This document shows, one piece after another, positions 24,073 to 33,126 of a DNA stretch of 64,000 nt; within the stretch, counting starts at the first letter, position 1; every line of letters starts with the position of its first letter. The DNA is taken from positions 167,070 to 231,069 of the forward strand of contig CADEDU010000001.1 of NCBI GenBank assembly GCA_902826155.1. Direction: 5' to 3'. Origin of the DNA: an uncultured beta proteobacterium (GTDB lineage Bacteria > Pseudomonadota > Gammaproteobacteria > Burkholderiales > SG8-39). The translations under genes and the position numbers were made by a program. Below the pieces are notes generated by a model. That model did not search any database. It was not told the origin of the DNA and was given only the letters and a program-made list of their open reading frames with translations.

Positions 24073-26145
24073 CTATCGCGCGACGAACTCCATCAGCAAC
24101 TGCCCGGGACGAACCTGGTCGCCGATCGACACGTGCATGGACGAGACCAACAGATCCGCCGGCGCGCTCAGGACATGCTCCATCTTCATCGCCGACAACG
24201 CGAGGAGCGGCGCGGCTTTCGCGACCTCGGCACCCGGCGCGACGTGTACCGCCACGACTCGTCCGGTCATCGGCGCCAGGATGCGTCCATCGAGCGTGTC
24301 GCCGTCGCGCTGGGCGGTGCCTGCATCGATGTGTTCGCTCAGATCGAATGCATGGCCGTTCCATTGCAGCGCAATCGTTCTGTCGGAGCGGGTATAGGGC
24401 ACGGCGCGTTGCACTCGCGAGTGCGCCAAGCGGACCGTCGCTTGCTCGCGCTCGAATGCGAGCACCTCGACGAGGATCGGGGGGCCATCGTCGCTGGTCG
24501 ATGACGGTGTCTGCGTCGACGCACCCGCACTGGGAATTCGTGCACGTGCGGGGGCTGCGATCACCTCGAACCCCCGCGCTGTGCGCTCGACCTGCAATCG
24601 GACCACCTCGTCGCTGGCGCGCAACGCTAGATGTGCACGATGCGCGAGCGCGTTGCTCCAGTGCGCCCACTCGCCGAATCCGGACGCGCGTGCGTGGTCC
24701 AGGCACCACAGCACGGCCGCGACAGTCGCCGCTTCGCGCAGCGGTGGGAGAGCAGCAAGACGGTCGCGGTGGCGTGCCAGATACGTCGTATCCATCCGGC
24801 CGGCGGCGAATGTCGCATCGCGCAACACGCGCGCGAGCAGCGCCTGATTGGTGACGACACCGAACACGACGAACGTGTCCAGGGCCGCGGCCAGTTGCTC
24901 GCGTGCTGCGTCGCGCGTGCCGGCGTGCGCGACCAGCTTGGCGATCATGGAGTCGTAGTAGGGCGAGATCTCGGCCCCGGCGTGGATGGCGCTGTCCAGG
25001 CGCAAGCCGGCGTGATGGGCGAAGGGTTGCGCGTAGACCGGTGGCGACCAGCGCGTCAACGTGCCACTTTGCGGGGTGAAATCACGGGCCGCATCTTCGG
25101 CGCACAGCCGCAACTCGATTGCGTACCCGCTGAAGGTGATCTCATGCTGGGCCTTCGGCAACGCTTCGCCTGCCGCCACACGCAGTTGCCACTCGACCAG
25201 ATCGATGCCGGTGCGTGCCTCGGTGACCGGATGCTCCACCTGCAGGCGCGTGTTCATCTCCATGAACGCATAACGCTCATCGGCATCGAGCAGGAACTCC
25301 ATCGTTCCAGCGCCGACGTAGCCGATCGCGCGCGCGAGTTCGACCGCGTGACGGCACATCGCCTCGCGCGTCGCGCTCGACAGATTGGGTGCGGGCGATT
25401 CTTCGATCAGTTTCTGATGACGCCGTTGCACCGAACAGTCGCGCTCACCCAGGTGCACGCACGCACCGTGCGCGTCGGCGAAGATCTGCACCTCGACGTG
25501 CCGGGCGTCGCTCAAGGCGCGTTCCAGGATCAGCGTGTCATCGCCGAAGGCGGCCAGGGCTTCAGCGCGCGCGCTCGCCAATGCGGCATCGAACGCCGCT
25601 GCGTCGTGCACCAGGCGCATGCCGCGACCACCGCCGCCCGCCGATGCCTTGATAAGCAGCGGAAAGCCGATCGCGTGCGCTTGATGTCGCAACGTCGCGT
25701 CGGCCTGATCGTCACCGTCGTAGCCGGCGAGGACCGGAACGCTCAGCTGCCGCGCCAGTCGCTTGCCGCCTGCCTTGCTGCTCATCGCGCGCATCGCGTC
25801 AGGCGGCGGCCCGACCCAAACCAGACCCGCTTCGAGCACCGCTTGCGCGAATCGATCGTTCTCTGCCAGAAAACCGTAGCCGGGATGGATCGCCTCGGCA
25901 CCGCTGTCGCGCGCGGCCGCGAGAATCGCGTCGATGTTCAGATACGACTCCGCTGGCAATGCGCTGCCGATCTCGATCGCCGCATTGGCGCTTTGCACGT
26001 GAAGCGCATTCGCATCGGCACTTGAGTACACCGCGATCACGCGCTTGCCCATCGTGCGAGCGGTCGTGGCGATGCGGCACGCAATCTCGCCGCGATTGGC
26101 GATGAGCAGCGAGCGGAACGGACGCAGATTGAGCGCGCGGCTCAC
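24073..26145 (-). CDS. Acyl-CoA carboxylase alpha subunit (biotin carboxylase plus biotin carrier)
   Basis: A 690-residue protein of the MccA/LiuD/PccA/AtuF build. The N-terminal biotin carboxylase has RSLLIANRGEIACRI at the start, the ATP-grasp glycine loop KASAGGGGRGMRL, ERDCSVQRRHQKLIEE, and EMNTRLQVEHPVTE. A linker of about 150 residues follows, then the C-terminal biotinyl domain with LSAMKMEHVLSAP; the biotinylated Lys is residue 654. It carboxylates its own biotin with ATP and bicarbonate and hands CO2 to the carboxyltransferase encoded two genes upstream. The start is GTG at 26145 with GGAG 7 nt before it; the open frame extending to 26313 overlaps the dehydrogenase gene. Substrate class (methylcrotonyl, geranyl, propionyl) is not determined by this subunit. 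Confidence 0.9.
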   Translation of the reverse strand: MSRALNLRPFRSLLIANRGEIACRIATTARTMGKRVIAVYSSADANALHVQSANAAIEIGSALPAESYLNIDAILAAARDSGAEAIHPGYGFLAENDRFAQAVLEAGLVWVGPPPDAMRAMSSKAGGKRLARQLSVPVLAGYDGDDQADATLRHQAHAIGFPLLIKASAGGGGRGMRLVHDAAAFDAALASARAEALAAFGDDTLILERALSDARHVEVQIFADAHGACVHLGERDCSVQRRHQKLIEESPAPNLSSATREAMCRHAVELARAIGYVGAGTMEFLLDADERYAFMEMNTRLQVEHPVTEARTGIDLVEWQLRVAAGEALPKAQHEITFSGYAIELRLCAEDAARDFTPQSGTLTRWSPPVYAQPFAHHAGLRLDSAIHAGAEISPYYDSMIAKLVAHAGTRDAAREQLAAALDTFVVFGVVTNQALLARVLRDATFAAGRMDTTYLARHRDRLAALPPLREAATVAAVLWCLDHARASGFGEWAHWSNALAHRAHLALRASDEVVRLQVERTARGFEVIAAPARARIPSAGASTQTPSSTSDDGPPILVEVLAFEREQATVRLAHSRVQRAVPYTRSDRTIALQWNGHAFDLSEHIDAGTAQRDGDTLDGRILAPMTGRVVAVHVAPGAEVAKAAPLLALSAMKMEHVLSAPADLLVSSMHVSIGDQVRPGQLLMEFVAR

Positions 26146-26159
26146 GGTGCGCTCCGCAT

Positions 26160-27323
26160 TCAGTGCTTCGCAGGCGGGCCGGGCAGGATGCCCATGCGCT
26201 TGGCGATGATCGCGAGCATCACTTCGTCGGCACCACCGCCGATCGAGGTCAGCCGCCCGTCGCGATACATGCGCGAGACCGGGTTGTCCCAGGTGAAGCC
26301 CATGCCGCCCCAATACTGCAGGCAGGTGTCGGGAATGGTGCGTGCGAGCCGGCCGGCCTTGAGCTTGGCCATCGACGCGAGCGTGGTGACGTCCTCGCCG
26401 CGCACATAGAGATCAACGGCGCGATAGACCATCGATCGCAGCGCTTCGAGTTCGGTCTGGCACTCGGCGAGGTGATAGTGCACCCACTGCTGATCGAGCA
26501 CGGTGCTGCCGAACAGCTTGCGCTCACGCGTGTAGGCGACGGTGTCGTCGATGCAGTTCTGCAGGCCGCGCAGGAGCTTGGAAGCGGCCCACAAGCGCTC
26601 TTCCTGGAACTGCAGCATCTGGTAGCCGAAGCCCAGGCCTTCTTCGCCGATGCGATGGCGCTGCGGCACGCGCACGTCATCGAAGTGGATCTGCGCGGTG
26701 TCGGAAGCCATCATGCCGATCTTGCGGATCTTGTTGGCGATCGACACGCCCTTCGTTTTCATCGGCACGATGATCAGCGACTTGTTCTTGTGCGGCGCGC
26801 CCGCCGAGGTGTTGGCGAGCAGGCAGATCCAATCGGCCTGGATGCCGTTGGTGATCCACAGCTTGCCGCCGTTGATGACGTAGTCGTCGCCATCCTTGCG
26901 TGCGGTGGTCTTGATCGAGGCGACGTCCGACCCGGCACCGGGCTCCGACACGCCGATGCACGACACCATGTCGCCGGCGATTGCCGGCGCGAGGAATTCG
27001 CGACGCAACGCATCGGACCCGAAGCGGGTCAACGCAGGTGTGGCCATGTCGGTGTGCACGCCGATCGACATCGGCACCGCGCCGCAACGGATGTACCCGA
27101 GCGTCTCGGCCATCACCATCGCGTACGACCAGTCCAGACCGGCACCGCCATACTCGGTGGGCTTGGTCAGGCCGAGAAAGCCAAGCGCGCCCAGCTTCTT
27201 GAAGATCTGCTTGGCCGGATAGATCTCCGCAGCTTCCCATTCGTCGACGTGCGGATTGATCTCCTGGTCGATGAAGCGCTTGAGATTGCGCGCGAGCTCT
27301 TCGTGTTCGTGGGTGAGTTGCAT
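26160..27323 (-). CDS. Acyl-CoA dehydrogenase
   Basis: A 387-residue FAD-dependent acyl-CoA dehydrogenase. It shows the family signatures CIGVSEPGAGSDVASIKT (FAD and substrate-binding region, about 122-139), NGGKLWITNG, and CLQYWGGMGFTWDNPVSRMYRD. The position where many members have EGT with the catalytic Glu reads SIGGGADEVM. A Glu at about residue 242 (QEERLWAA) matches the alternative catalytic site used by isovaleryl-CoA and long-chain enzymes. The N-terminal region (INPHVDEWEAAEIYPA) resembles citronellyl-CoA-type dehydrogenases more than classical isovaleryl-CoA dehydrogenase. It sits between the two carboxylase subunits, so it probably makes the enoyl-CoA that they carboxylate. Start ATG 27323 has AAGGAAG upstream. 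Confidence 0.88.
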   Translation of the reverse strand: MQLTHEHEELARNLKRFIDQEINPHVDEWEAAEIYPAKQIFKKLGALGFLGLTKPTEYGGAGLDWSYAMVMAETLGYIRCGAVPMSIGVHTDMATPALTRFGSDALRREFLAPAIAGDMVSCIGVSEPGAGSDVASIKTTARKDGDDYVINGGKLWITNGIQADWICLLANTSAGAPHKNKSLIIVPMKTKGVSIANKIRKIGMMASDTAQIHFDDVRVPQRHRIGEEGLGFGYQMLQFQEERLWAASKLLRGLQNCIDDTVAYTRERKLFGSTVLDQQWVHYHLAECQTELEALRSMVYRAVDLYVRGEDVTTLASMAKLKAGRLARTIPDTCLQYWGGMGFTWDNPVSRMYRDGRLTSIGGGADEVMLAIIAKRMGILPGPPAKH

Positions 27324-27339
27324 GGTTCGACTTCCTTGG

Positions 27340-28950
27340 TCAGATCCGCGACACGCCGAATTGCATCGGCTGCACCGTGCGTCGATCGGCTTCGTTGCAC
27401 ACCGACAGCGCGAAGCCGACCGCATTGCGCGTGTCGCGCGGATCGATGATGCCGTCATCCAGCAGCAGCGCCGACAACGCGAACGCATCCTGCTGGCGCT
27501 CGAACGTCTCGATGATTTTGCCGCGCAGCGCGTCGATGGCGGCTTGATCCACCGGCTGACCGCGACGCTTCGCCCCGGCCTCGGCGACGATCGCCATGGT
27601 GAGCGCGGCCTGTTCCCCGCCCATCACCGCGGTCACGGCGTTGGGCCAGGCAAACAGGAATCGCGGCTGAAATCCGCGCCCGCACATGCCGTAATTGCCC
27701 GCACCGAACGAGGCGCCGCACATGATCGTGATCGAGGGGACGGCTGCGTTCGACACCGCCTGGATCATCTTCGAGCCGTGCTTGATCATGCCGGCCTCTT
27801 CAGAGGCCACGCCGACGATGTACCCGGTGGTGTTCTGCAGGTAGAGCAACGCGGTGCCGCTCTGGCAGCACGCCTGGATGAACTGCGTGGCCTTCGCGGC
27901 GCCGGCCGGATCGAGCGGACCGTTGTTGGTGAGGATGCCGACGCGCTGGCCCTGGACGCTGGCGTGACCGACAACGGTGGCCGCGCCATAGTCGGCCTTG
28001 TAGGCGAGAAAGTCCGAATCGTCGACGATGCGCACGATCACCTCATGCATGTCGACGGGATGCTTGTAGTCGACCGGCATCACGCCGAGCAACTCGTCGG
28101 CGGCGAAACGCGGCGGCTTGCCTTGCGCCGGCTGCGCGGTGCCCCAGCCGAGTTTGCCGACCAGCTCGCGCGCGATGCGCAACGCATCGGCGTCGTCCTC
28201 GCCGACATACTCGGCCGTGCCGGACACCGCGGCGTGCATCGTCGCCCCGCCGAGTGCTTCTTCCGTGGCGATTTCGCCGGTGGCGGCTTTGAGCAACGGC
28301 GGCCCGGCGAGAAACGCGCGCGCCCGGTCGCGCACCATGATCACGTAGTCCGACAGGCCGGTCATGTAGGCACCACCCGCAGTGGATGAGCCATGCACGA
28401 CGCCGATCACCGGGATGCCGGCGGCCGACAGGCGTGCGAGGTTGTAGAACAAACCGCCGCCGCGAATGAACGTCTCGACCTGATAGCGCAGCAGATTGGC
28501 GCCCGCCGATTCGATGAGATGGATGAACGGCAGCTTGTTGTCCAGGGCGATTGCCTGGGCGCGCAGGATCTTTTCCAGCCCGCGCGGCTGGATCGCACCG
28601 GCGTCGATGCCGGCGTCGTCGGCGAGCACCAGCACCCGCGTGCCCGATACGTAGCCGATGCCTGCGATCACGCCGCCGCCGGGCACGCTCTTGTCGGCAT
28701 CGGGCGTGTCGAGCCGATAGCCCGCCATCGATGAGAGTTCGAGCCACGGCGCACCGGGATCGAGGAGTCGCGAAACACGCGCGCGCGGAAGAAGCTGGCC
28801 GCGCCGACTGAACAGCGGCTCGGCCTTTGCCGAGGCGGCGTGGGTGCGCGATTCAAGGCTGCGTAGCCGCTCGAGCAGCGCAAGCGTGTGGGCGCGATTG
28901 CGCTCGAAGCTGGCCGAGCGCACATCGAGCCGGGAGGCAATAACAGGCAT
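27340..28950 (-). CDS. Acyl-CoA carboxylase carboxyltransferase (beta) subunit
   Basis: A 536-residue crotonase-fold carboxyltransferase with N- and C-terminal halves. Key stretches are GGGVIAGIGYVSGTRVLVLA, the oxyanion/acyl site LSAAGIPVIGVVHGSSTAGG, LSDYVIMVRDRARAFLAGPP and, in the second half, GASFGAGNYGMCGRGF. It transfers CO2 from biotin to an acyl-CoA. The wording around LSDYVIMVR and AEYVGEDDADALRIA departs from standard methylcrotonyl-CoA carboxylases and is closer to geranyl-CoA and actinobacterial acyl-CoA carboxylases as I remember them, so I leave the substrate open. First gene of the minus-strand operon; ATG 28950 has no strong Shine-Dalgarno, and an ATG at 29004 in the promoter area is the alternative. 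Confidence 0.85.
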   Translation of the reverse strand: MPVIASRLDVRSASFERNRAHTLALLERLRSLESRTHAASAKAEPLFSRRGQLLPRARVSRLLDPGAPWLELSSMAGYRLDTPDADKSVPGGGVIAGIGYVSGTRVLVLADDAGIDAGAIQPRGLEKILRAQAIALDNKLPFIHLIESAGANLLRYQVETFIRGGGLFYNLARLSAAGIPVIGVVHGSSTAGGAYMTGLSDYVIMVRDRARAFLAGPPLLKAATGEIATEEALGGATMHAAVSGTAEYVGEDDADALRIARELVGKLGWGTAQPAQGKPPRFAADELLGVMPVDYKHPVDMHEVIVRIVDDSDFLAYKADYGAATVVGHASVQGQRVGILTNNGPLDPAGAAKATQFIQACCQSGTALLYLQNTTGYIVGVASEEAGMIKHGSKMIQAVSNAAVPSITIMCGASFGAGNYGMCGRGFQPRFLFAWPNAVTAVMGGEQAALTMAIVAEAGAKRRGQPVDQAAIDALRGKIIETFERQQDAFALSALLLDDGIIDPRDTRNAVGFALSVCNEADRRTVQPMQFGVSRI

Positions 28951-28990
28951 GAGCGGGAGGTGGCCCGGACGGCGGTCAGTGTCACGTAGC

Positions 28991-29012
28991 ACGGTATGAT
29001 GCATCAAACGTT
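28991..29012. promoter_or_regulatory. Divergent promoter/operator region between the carboxylase and thiolase operons
   Basis: The 78-bp gap between the two divergent start codons contains TATGAT (28995-29000), a plausible -10 hexamer for the thiolase gene. It overlaps the perfect 10-bp palindrome TGATGCATCA (28997-29006). The symmetry extends weakly to about 28991-29012. A repressor sitting here could control both operons. No good -35 hexamer is visible. Confidence 0.4.
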
Positions 29013-29028
29013 TCCATGGAGAACCGTC

Positions 29029-30234
29029 ATGTCCGAAGCGATGATCCTCGATGCGATCCGCACCCCGCGCGGCCGCGGCAAACGCGACGGCTCGCTGCAT
29101 GAAGTGAAGCCGGTGACGCTGCTGTCAGGCGTGCTGCAGTCGCTGCAGGCGCGCAACGATTTCGATACTGGCGAAGTCGAAGACGTGGTGATGGGTTGCG
29201 TCACGCCGATCGGTGATCAGGGCGGGTGCATCGCCAAAGCGGCGGCGCTCGCGGCGGGATGGGATTGGCGCGTGGCCGGCGTGCAGCTCAACCGCTTCTG
29301 CGCATCGGGTCTCGAGGCGGTGAACATGGCCGCGCAGAAAGTGAAGTCGGGCTGGGAGGATCTGGTGGTGGCCGGCGGCGTGGAATCGATGTCGCGCGTA
29401 CCGATGCTCTCCGACGGCGGCGCCTGGGCGCTCGATCCGAAGACCAGCTTCGACACCGCGTTCATTCCGCAAGGCATCGGTGCCGATCTGATCGCCACGC
29501 TGGACGATTTCGCGCGTCAGGATGTCGATGCTTATGCGCTGCGGTCGCAGCAACGCGCCGCCGCAGCGCGCGAGGCCGGGCGGTTCGCGAAGTCGCTGGT
29601 GCCGGTGAAGGACATGATCGGCGACACCATTCTCGATCATGACGAATTCATCAAACCGCGCACAACGCTGGAGGCACTCGGTTCGCTCAAGGCGTCGTTC
29701 GAGCAGATCGGCGCGATGGGCTTCGATGCGGTGGCGATCCGCAAGTACCCGATGGTCGAGCAGATCCGCCACGTGCACACCGCAGGAAACTCCTCGGGAA
29801 TCGTCGACGGCGCGGCCGCTGTATTGATCGGCAGCGAAGAGAAGGCGAGGGCGCTCGGTCTCACGCCGCGCGCGCGGGTCGTCGCCACCGCGCTCACCGG
29901 CTCCGATCCCACCATCATGCTGACCGGGCCGATGCCCGCCACGCGCAAGGTGCTGGCCAAGGCGAAGATGACGATCGATCAGATCGACCTGTTCGAAGTC
30001 AACGAAGCGTTCGCTGCGGTGCCGCTCAAGTACATGAAGGAACTGGGCGTGCCCGAGGAGAAGGTCAATGTGAACGGTGGGGCGATCGCGATGGGCCATC
30101 CGCTCGGGGCTACCGGCGCGATGATCCTCGGCACGCTGCTCGACGAACTGGAGCGTCGCAAGCTGCGCTTCGGGCTGGCCACATTGTGTGTCGGCGGCGG
30201 CATGGGCATCGCCACCATCATTGAAAGAGTGTAG
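29029..30234 (+). CDS. Acetyl-CoA C-acyltransferase (thiolase, FadA-like)
   Basis: A 401-residue thiolase. The nucleophilic Cys91 lies in [13 protein letters not shown], and the second-half catalytic residues are His357 ([15 protein letters not shown]) and Cys387 ([11 protein letters not shown]). It cleaves 3-ketoacyl-CoA to acetyl-CoA and a shortened acyl-CoA, the last step of beta-oxidation. It pairs with the FadB-type protein that follows 157 bp downstream. ATG 29029 is preceded by GGAG at a good distance. The loop [18 protein letters not shown] marks it as the degradative FadA/FadI type, not a biosynthetic PhaA type; this is a judgement from memory of family sequences. Confidence 0.88.
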   Translation: MSEAMILDAIRTPRGRGKRDGSLHEVKPVTLLSGVLQSLQARNDFDTGEVEDVVMGCVTPIGDQGGCIAKAAALAAGWDWRVAGVQLNRFCASGLEAVNMAAQKVKSGWEDLVVAGGVESMSRVPMLSDGGAWALDPKTSFDTAFIPQGIGADLIATLDDFARQDVDAYALRSQQRAAAAREAGRFAKSLVPVKDMIGDTILDHDEFIKPRTTLEALGSLKASFEQIGAMGFDAVAIRKYPMVEQIRHVHTAGNSSGIVDGAAAVLIGSEEKARALGLTPRARVVATALTGSDPTIMLTGPMPATRKVLAKAKMTIDQIDLFEVNEAFAAVPLKYMKELGVPEEKVNVNGGAIAMGHPLGATGAMILGTLLDELERRKLRFGLATLCVGGGMGIATIIERV

Positions 30235-30391
30235 GCGCTCCCCCGCTACCCAGGTCGCTCCCCGCCCCCGCCACCCAGGTCGCTCCCCCGCCCCCCGCCC
30301 TCGCCCCTCTCGCGCCGCTTCGCGCCTAGAGGGGGAGGGAGCCGAGTTTGCGATGCGCGAATCGCGCATCGAGTTTCTTGAGGAATTGTGG
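30235..30391. repeat. C-rich tandem repeat and hairpin between the thiolase and FadB genes
   Basis: The gap holds about two tandem copies of a 25-bp C-rich unit around CACCCAGGTCGCTCC (about 30245-30290). A strong hairpin follows: CCCCTCT, an inner GCGC/GCGC pair, and AGAGGGG (about 30304-30337). There is no T-run, so it is not a standard terminator. It resembles a REP-like intergenic element; copies elsewhere in the genome would settle that. The FadB start (30392) has GAGG 8 nt before it. Confidence 0.55.
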
Positions 30392-32536
30392 ATGTCTCCG
30401 ATCCGCTACGAGAAAGACGCGCACAACGTCGTCACCATCACTTTCGATTCACCCGACGCAGCGGTGAACACGATGTCCGCCGCATGGCAGTCCGCGTTGC
30501 ATGAAACCGTGCAACGTCTGCAGGCCGAGAACGACGCGATCGCGGGCGTACTGCTGACCTCCGCGAAGAAAACGTTCTTCGCCGGCGCCGAGTTGAACGA
30601 ACTGATGCGGCTCACCGAGCGCGACGGGCAGAAGTTCTTCCAAGAGATCGAAGGCATGAAGAAGGACTTGCGCGCGCTCGAGCGGCTCGGCAAGCCGGTG
30701 GTGTCGTGCATCAACGGCAGCGCACTTGGCGGTGGCTGGGAGGTCGCGCTAGCCGGCCACCATCGCATCTGCGTGGACGATCCTTCGATTCAGCTCGGAT
30801 TGCCCGAAGTCACGCTGGGGCTCCTGCCGGGGGCCTCGGGCATCACCAAGATGGTCCGCTTGCTGGGGCTCGAGCAGGCCTTCCCCTATCTGGTCGAAGG
30901 GCGCCTCTTCGGTCCGCGCGAAGCGGCCAAGCTCGGTCTGGTGCATGCGCTGGCGCAATCGCCCACCGAGATGGTGCAGCTTGCGCGCGAGTGGATCGCG
31001 GAGCATCCCACGTCAAAGCAGCCGTGGGACGAAGAGCGCTATCGGTTACCCGGCGGCGGGCCGTCGACGCCGAAGGTTGCGCAGTTGCTCGTCGGTGCGC
31101 CGGCGATGTTGTTCGAGAAGACGCGCGGGCTGTATCCGGCCACCGAGGCGATTCTCGCGACCATGGTCGAGGGCGCGCAGGTCGATTTCGATACCGCGCT
31201 TCGCATCGAGTCGCGCTATCTGGCCAAGGTGGCAACCGGGCAAGTCGCGCGCAACATGATCAACACGTTCTTCTTCAACCTGAACGCGATCCGCTCCGGC
31301 GCGTCGCGGCCGAAGGATGTGCCGCGCTGGAAGGTGAGCAAGGTGGGCATCCTCGGTGCCGGCATGATGGGCAGCGGCATCGCGTGGGCGAACGCGTCGC
31401 GTGGCATTGCGTGCGTGCTGAAGGACGTATCGATCGAGCGTGCGCAGACCGGCAAGCAGTACAGCGAGAAGCTGCTCGCGCGGCGGCTGAAGGATGGGCG
31501 CCTGACCGAGCCGGAAGCGGCGGCGACGCTGAGCCGCATCGAACCGACGGGCGAGTACTCCGCGCTTGCCGGCTGCGATCTCATCATCGAAGCGGTGTTC
31601 GAGCAGCGCGAGCTCAAGGCCCAGGTCACCAAGGAGGCCGAGCCGCATCTGGCCGCGGGCGGAGTGTTTGCGTCCAATACTTCCACCTTGCCGATCACCG
31701 GGCTGGCCAAAGCGTCGATCCAACCGGATCGGTTCATCGGGCTGCACTTTTTCTCACCGGTCGACCGCATGCGGCTGGTCGAGATCATCAAGGGCGAAAG
31801 GACTTCGCTGCAGACGCTGGCCAAGGCCTACGACTACGTGCTCGCCATCGGCAAGACGCCGATCGTGGTGAACGATGCGCGCGGATTCTTCACCAGCCGC
31901 GTGTTCGGGACGTTCGTGCGCGAGGGCGCAGCGATGCTCGCCGAAGGCATTCCGCCTGCGGTGATCGAGAACGCAGGCAGGATGGCCGGCATGCCGGTGG
32001 GGCCGCTCGCGGTCATCGACGAGGCCTCCATGTCGCTCGCGTTGCACGTTACCGAGCAGATCAAAGCGGATCTCGCGGCTGAAGGTCAGCGCTACCAGGT
32101 CGAACCCGGCGAGGAAGTGTTCGAGCGCATGGTGCGCGAGTTCAAGCGCCCGGGGCGCGCGGGCGGTGGCGGTTTCTACGACTACCCCGCTGATGGCAAG
32201 AAGAATCTGTGGCCGGGCCTGGCGCAGGCATTCGGCCAGGGTGGCGTGACTTATTACTTCGACGAACTGAAGGACCGGCTGCTCTATCGCCAGGCGATCG
32301 AGACGGTGCGGTGTCTGGATGAAGGCGTGTTGATGTCGGCACACGATGCCAACATCGGTTCGATCTTCGGCATCGGCTTTCCGGCCTGGACCGGCGGTGC
32401 GTTGCAGTTCATCAACCACGTCGGCGTGGCGAAGTTCGTGGAGCGTGCTGATGTGCTGGCCAAGAAATTCGGACCGCGCTTCGCGCCACCCGCTTCACTG
32501 CGGCAGCGTGCCGCACGCGCCGAAGGGTATCGTTGA
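30392..32536 (+). CDS. FadB/FadJ-type enoyl-CoA hydratase / 3-hydroxyacyl-CoA dehydrogenase
   Basis: A 714-residue multifunctional beta-oxidation protein. The N-terminal crotonase domain (about 1-190) has both catalytic Glu residues in context: NGSALGGGWEVALAG and LGLPEVTLGLLPGASGITK. The central NAD-binding domain starts at KVGILGAGMMGSGIAWAN (about 311), with catalytic His in IGLHFFSPVDRM. Two C-terminal 3HCDH domains follow, with GTFVREGAAMLAEG and GFPAWTGGALQFI. It hydrates 2-enoyl-CoA and oxidises the 3-hydroxyacyl-CoA for the thiolase encoded just upstream. The frame is open further upstream, but ATG 30392 has a Shine-Dalgarno and the earlier portion is the C-rich repeat. Confidence 0.92.
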   Translation: MSPIRYEKDAHNVVTITFDSPDAAVNTMSAAWQSALHETVQRLQAENDAIAGVLLTSAKKTFFAGAELNELMRLTERDGQKFFQEIEGMKKDLRALERLGKPVVSCINGSALGGGWEVALAGHHRICVDDPSIQLGLPEVTLGLLPGASGITKMVRLLGLEQAFPYLVEGRLFGPREAAKLGLVHALAQSPTEMVQLAREWIAEHPTSKQPWDEERYRLPGGGPSTPKVAQLLVGAPAMLFEKTRGLYPATEAILATMVEGAQVDFDTALRIESRYLAKVATGQVARNMINTFFFNLNAIRSGASRPKDVPRWKVSKVGILGAGMMGSGIAWANASRGIACVLKDVSIERAQTGKQYSEKLLARRLKDGRLTEPEAAATLSRIEPTGEYSALAGCDLIIEAVFEQRELKAQVTKEAEPHLAAGGVFASNTSTLPITGLAKASIQPDRFIGLHFFSPVDRMRLVEIIKGERTSLQTLAKAYDYVLAIGKTPIVVNDARGFFTSRVFGTFVREGAAMLAEGIPPAVIENAGRMAGMPVGPLAVIDEASMSLALHVTEQIKADLAAEGQRYQVEPGEEVFERMVREFKRPGRAGGGGFYDYPADGKKNLWPGLAQAFGQGGVTYYFDELKDRLLYRQAIETVRCLDEGVLMSAHDANIGSIFGIGFPAWTGGALQFINHVGVAKFVERADVLAKKFGPRFAPPASLRQRAARAEGYR

Positions 32537-32591
32537 TCCTCGACTGCGCGCCCGGTGGTCCTGAGCCGGCTCGATCGCATCGGCCGAGGGC

Positions 32592-32618
32592 AAAAAAAAA
32601 GGGCGGCTTGCGCCGCCC
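32592..32618 (-). terminator. Rho-independent terminator for the small anchored-protein gene
   Basis: On the minus strand, GGGCGGC-GCAA-GCCGCCC forms a perfect 7-bp stem with a 4-nt loop (32618-32601), followed directly by nine T residues (complement of the A-run at 32592-32600). It lies 28 bp after the stop of the gene at 32647. It is the clearest intrinsic terminator in the window. Confidence 0.88.
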
Positions 32619-32646
32619 GAAAACGCTCCCCTCCCTGTGAGCTCTT

Positions 32647-33126
32647 CTAGCAGGAGCGGTGACGGTCCAAGAATGCGATCGTGCGATCGCGATTGGATCT
32701 TTCGTCCCGCTCCACGGCGACATAAATCGCCTCGCCTTCTGCGAGCACCCGTCCGTGATTGACGAGTGCCATCATCTCTGTGCCCACTGCGTGGCCATTC
32801 GCATACAGCTTGCGCAGCAACGCTTCCACCTTCTCGGGGAACTGCTCCATCCGACCCATGCAGGTGTAGACGTGCAGTTCGCGCAGCTTGTCCGGTCGCA
32901 CCCCGAAGCTCGACACGAACGCGAATCGTGAGTCGCGCGGTACGGCGCGCAGCGAATCGTCATTTGCGCCGCGGTCCAGCGCAGGCATCTCAACGCGCTG
33001 CTGAATCGGTGCCGGCGTGGGCTTGTCGCTGACTTCGTCGCGCGGCCGGCCCTGCTTGCGCTGCATCCGCAGCATGAACGATGCCGCGATCAGGCTTAAG
33101 CCCACCAAGATGAGCAGGTCGTACAT
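32647..33126 (-). CDS. Single-TM anchored hypothetical protein
   Basis: About 159 residues starting MYDLLILVGLSLIAASFMLRM: one N-terminal TM helix followed by a basic stop-transfer stretch (RMQRKQGRPRD), a Pro-rich linker and a soluble domain of about 110 residues, which may face either side. I recognise no domain. The soluble part has ELHVYTCMGRMEQFPEKVEALLRKLYANGH and ends near FLDRHRSC. The frame is open upstream to 33228; the chosen start places the TM segment at the N-terminus, though its Shine-Dalgarno (GGAG 13 nt upstream) is not ideal. A strong terminator follows, so it is probably a single-gene transcript. Confidence 0.6.
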   Translation of the reverse strand: MYDLLILVGLSLIAASFMLRMQRKQGRPRDEVSDKPTPAPIQQRVEMPALDRGANDDSLRAVPRDSRFAFVSSFGVRPDKLRELHVYTCMGRMEQFPEKVEALLRKLYANGHAVGTEMMALVNHGRVLAEGEAIYVAVERDERSNRDRTIAFLDRHRSC

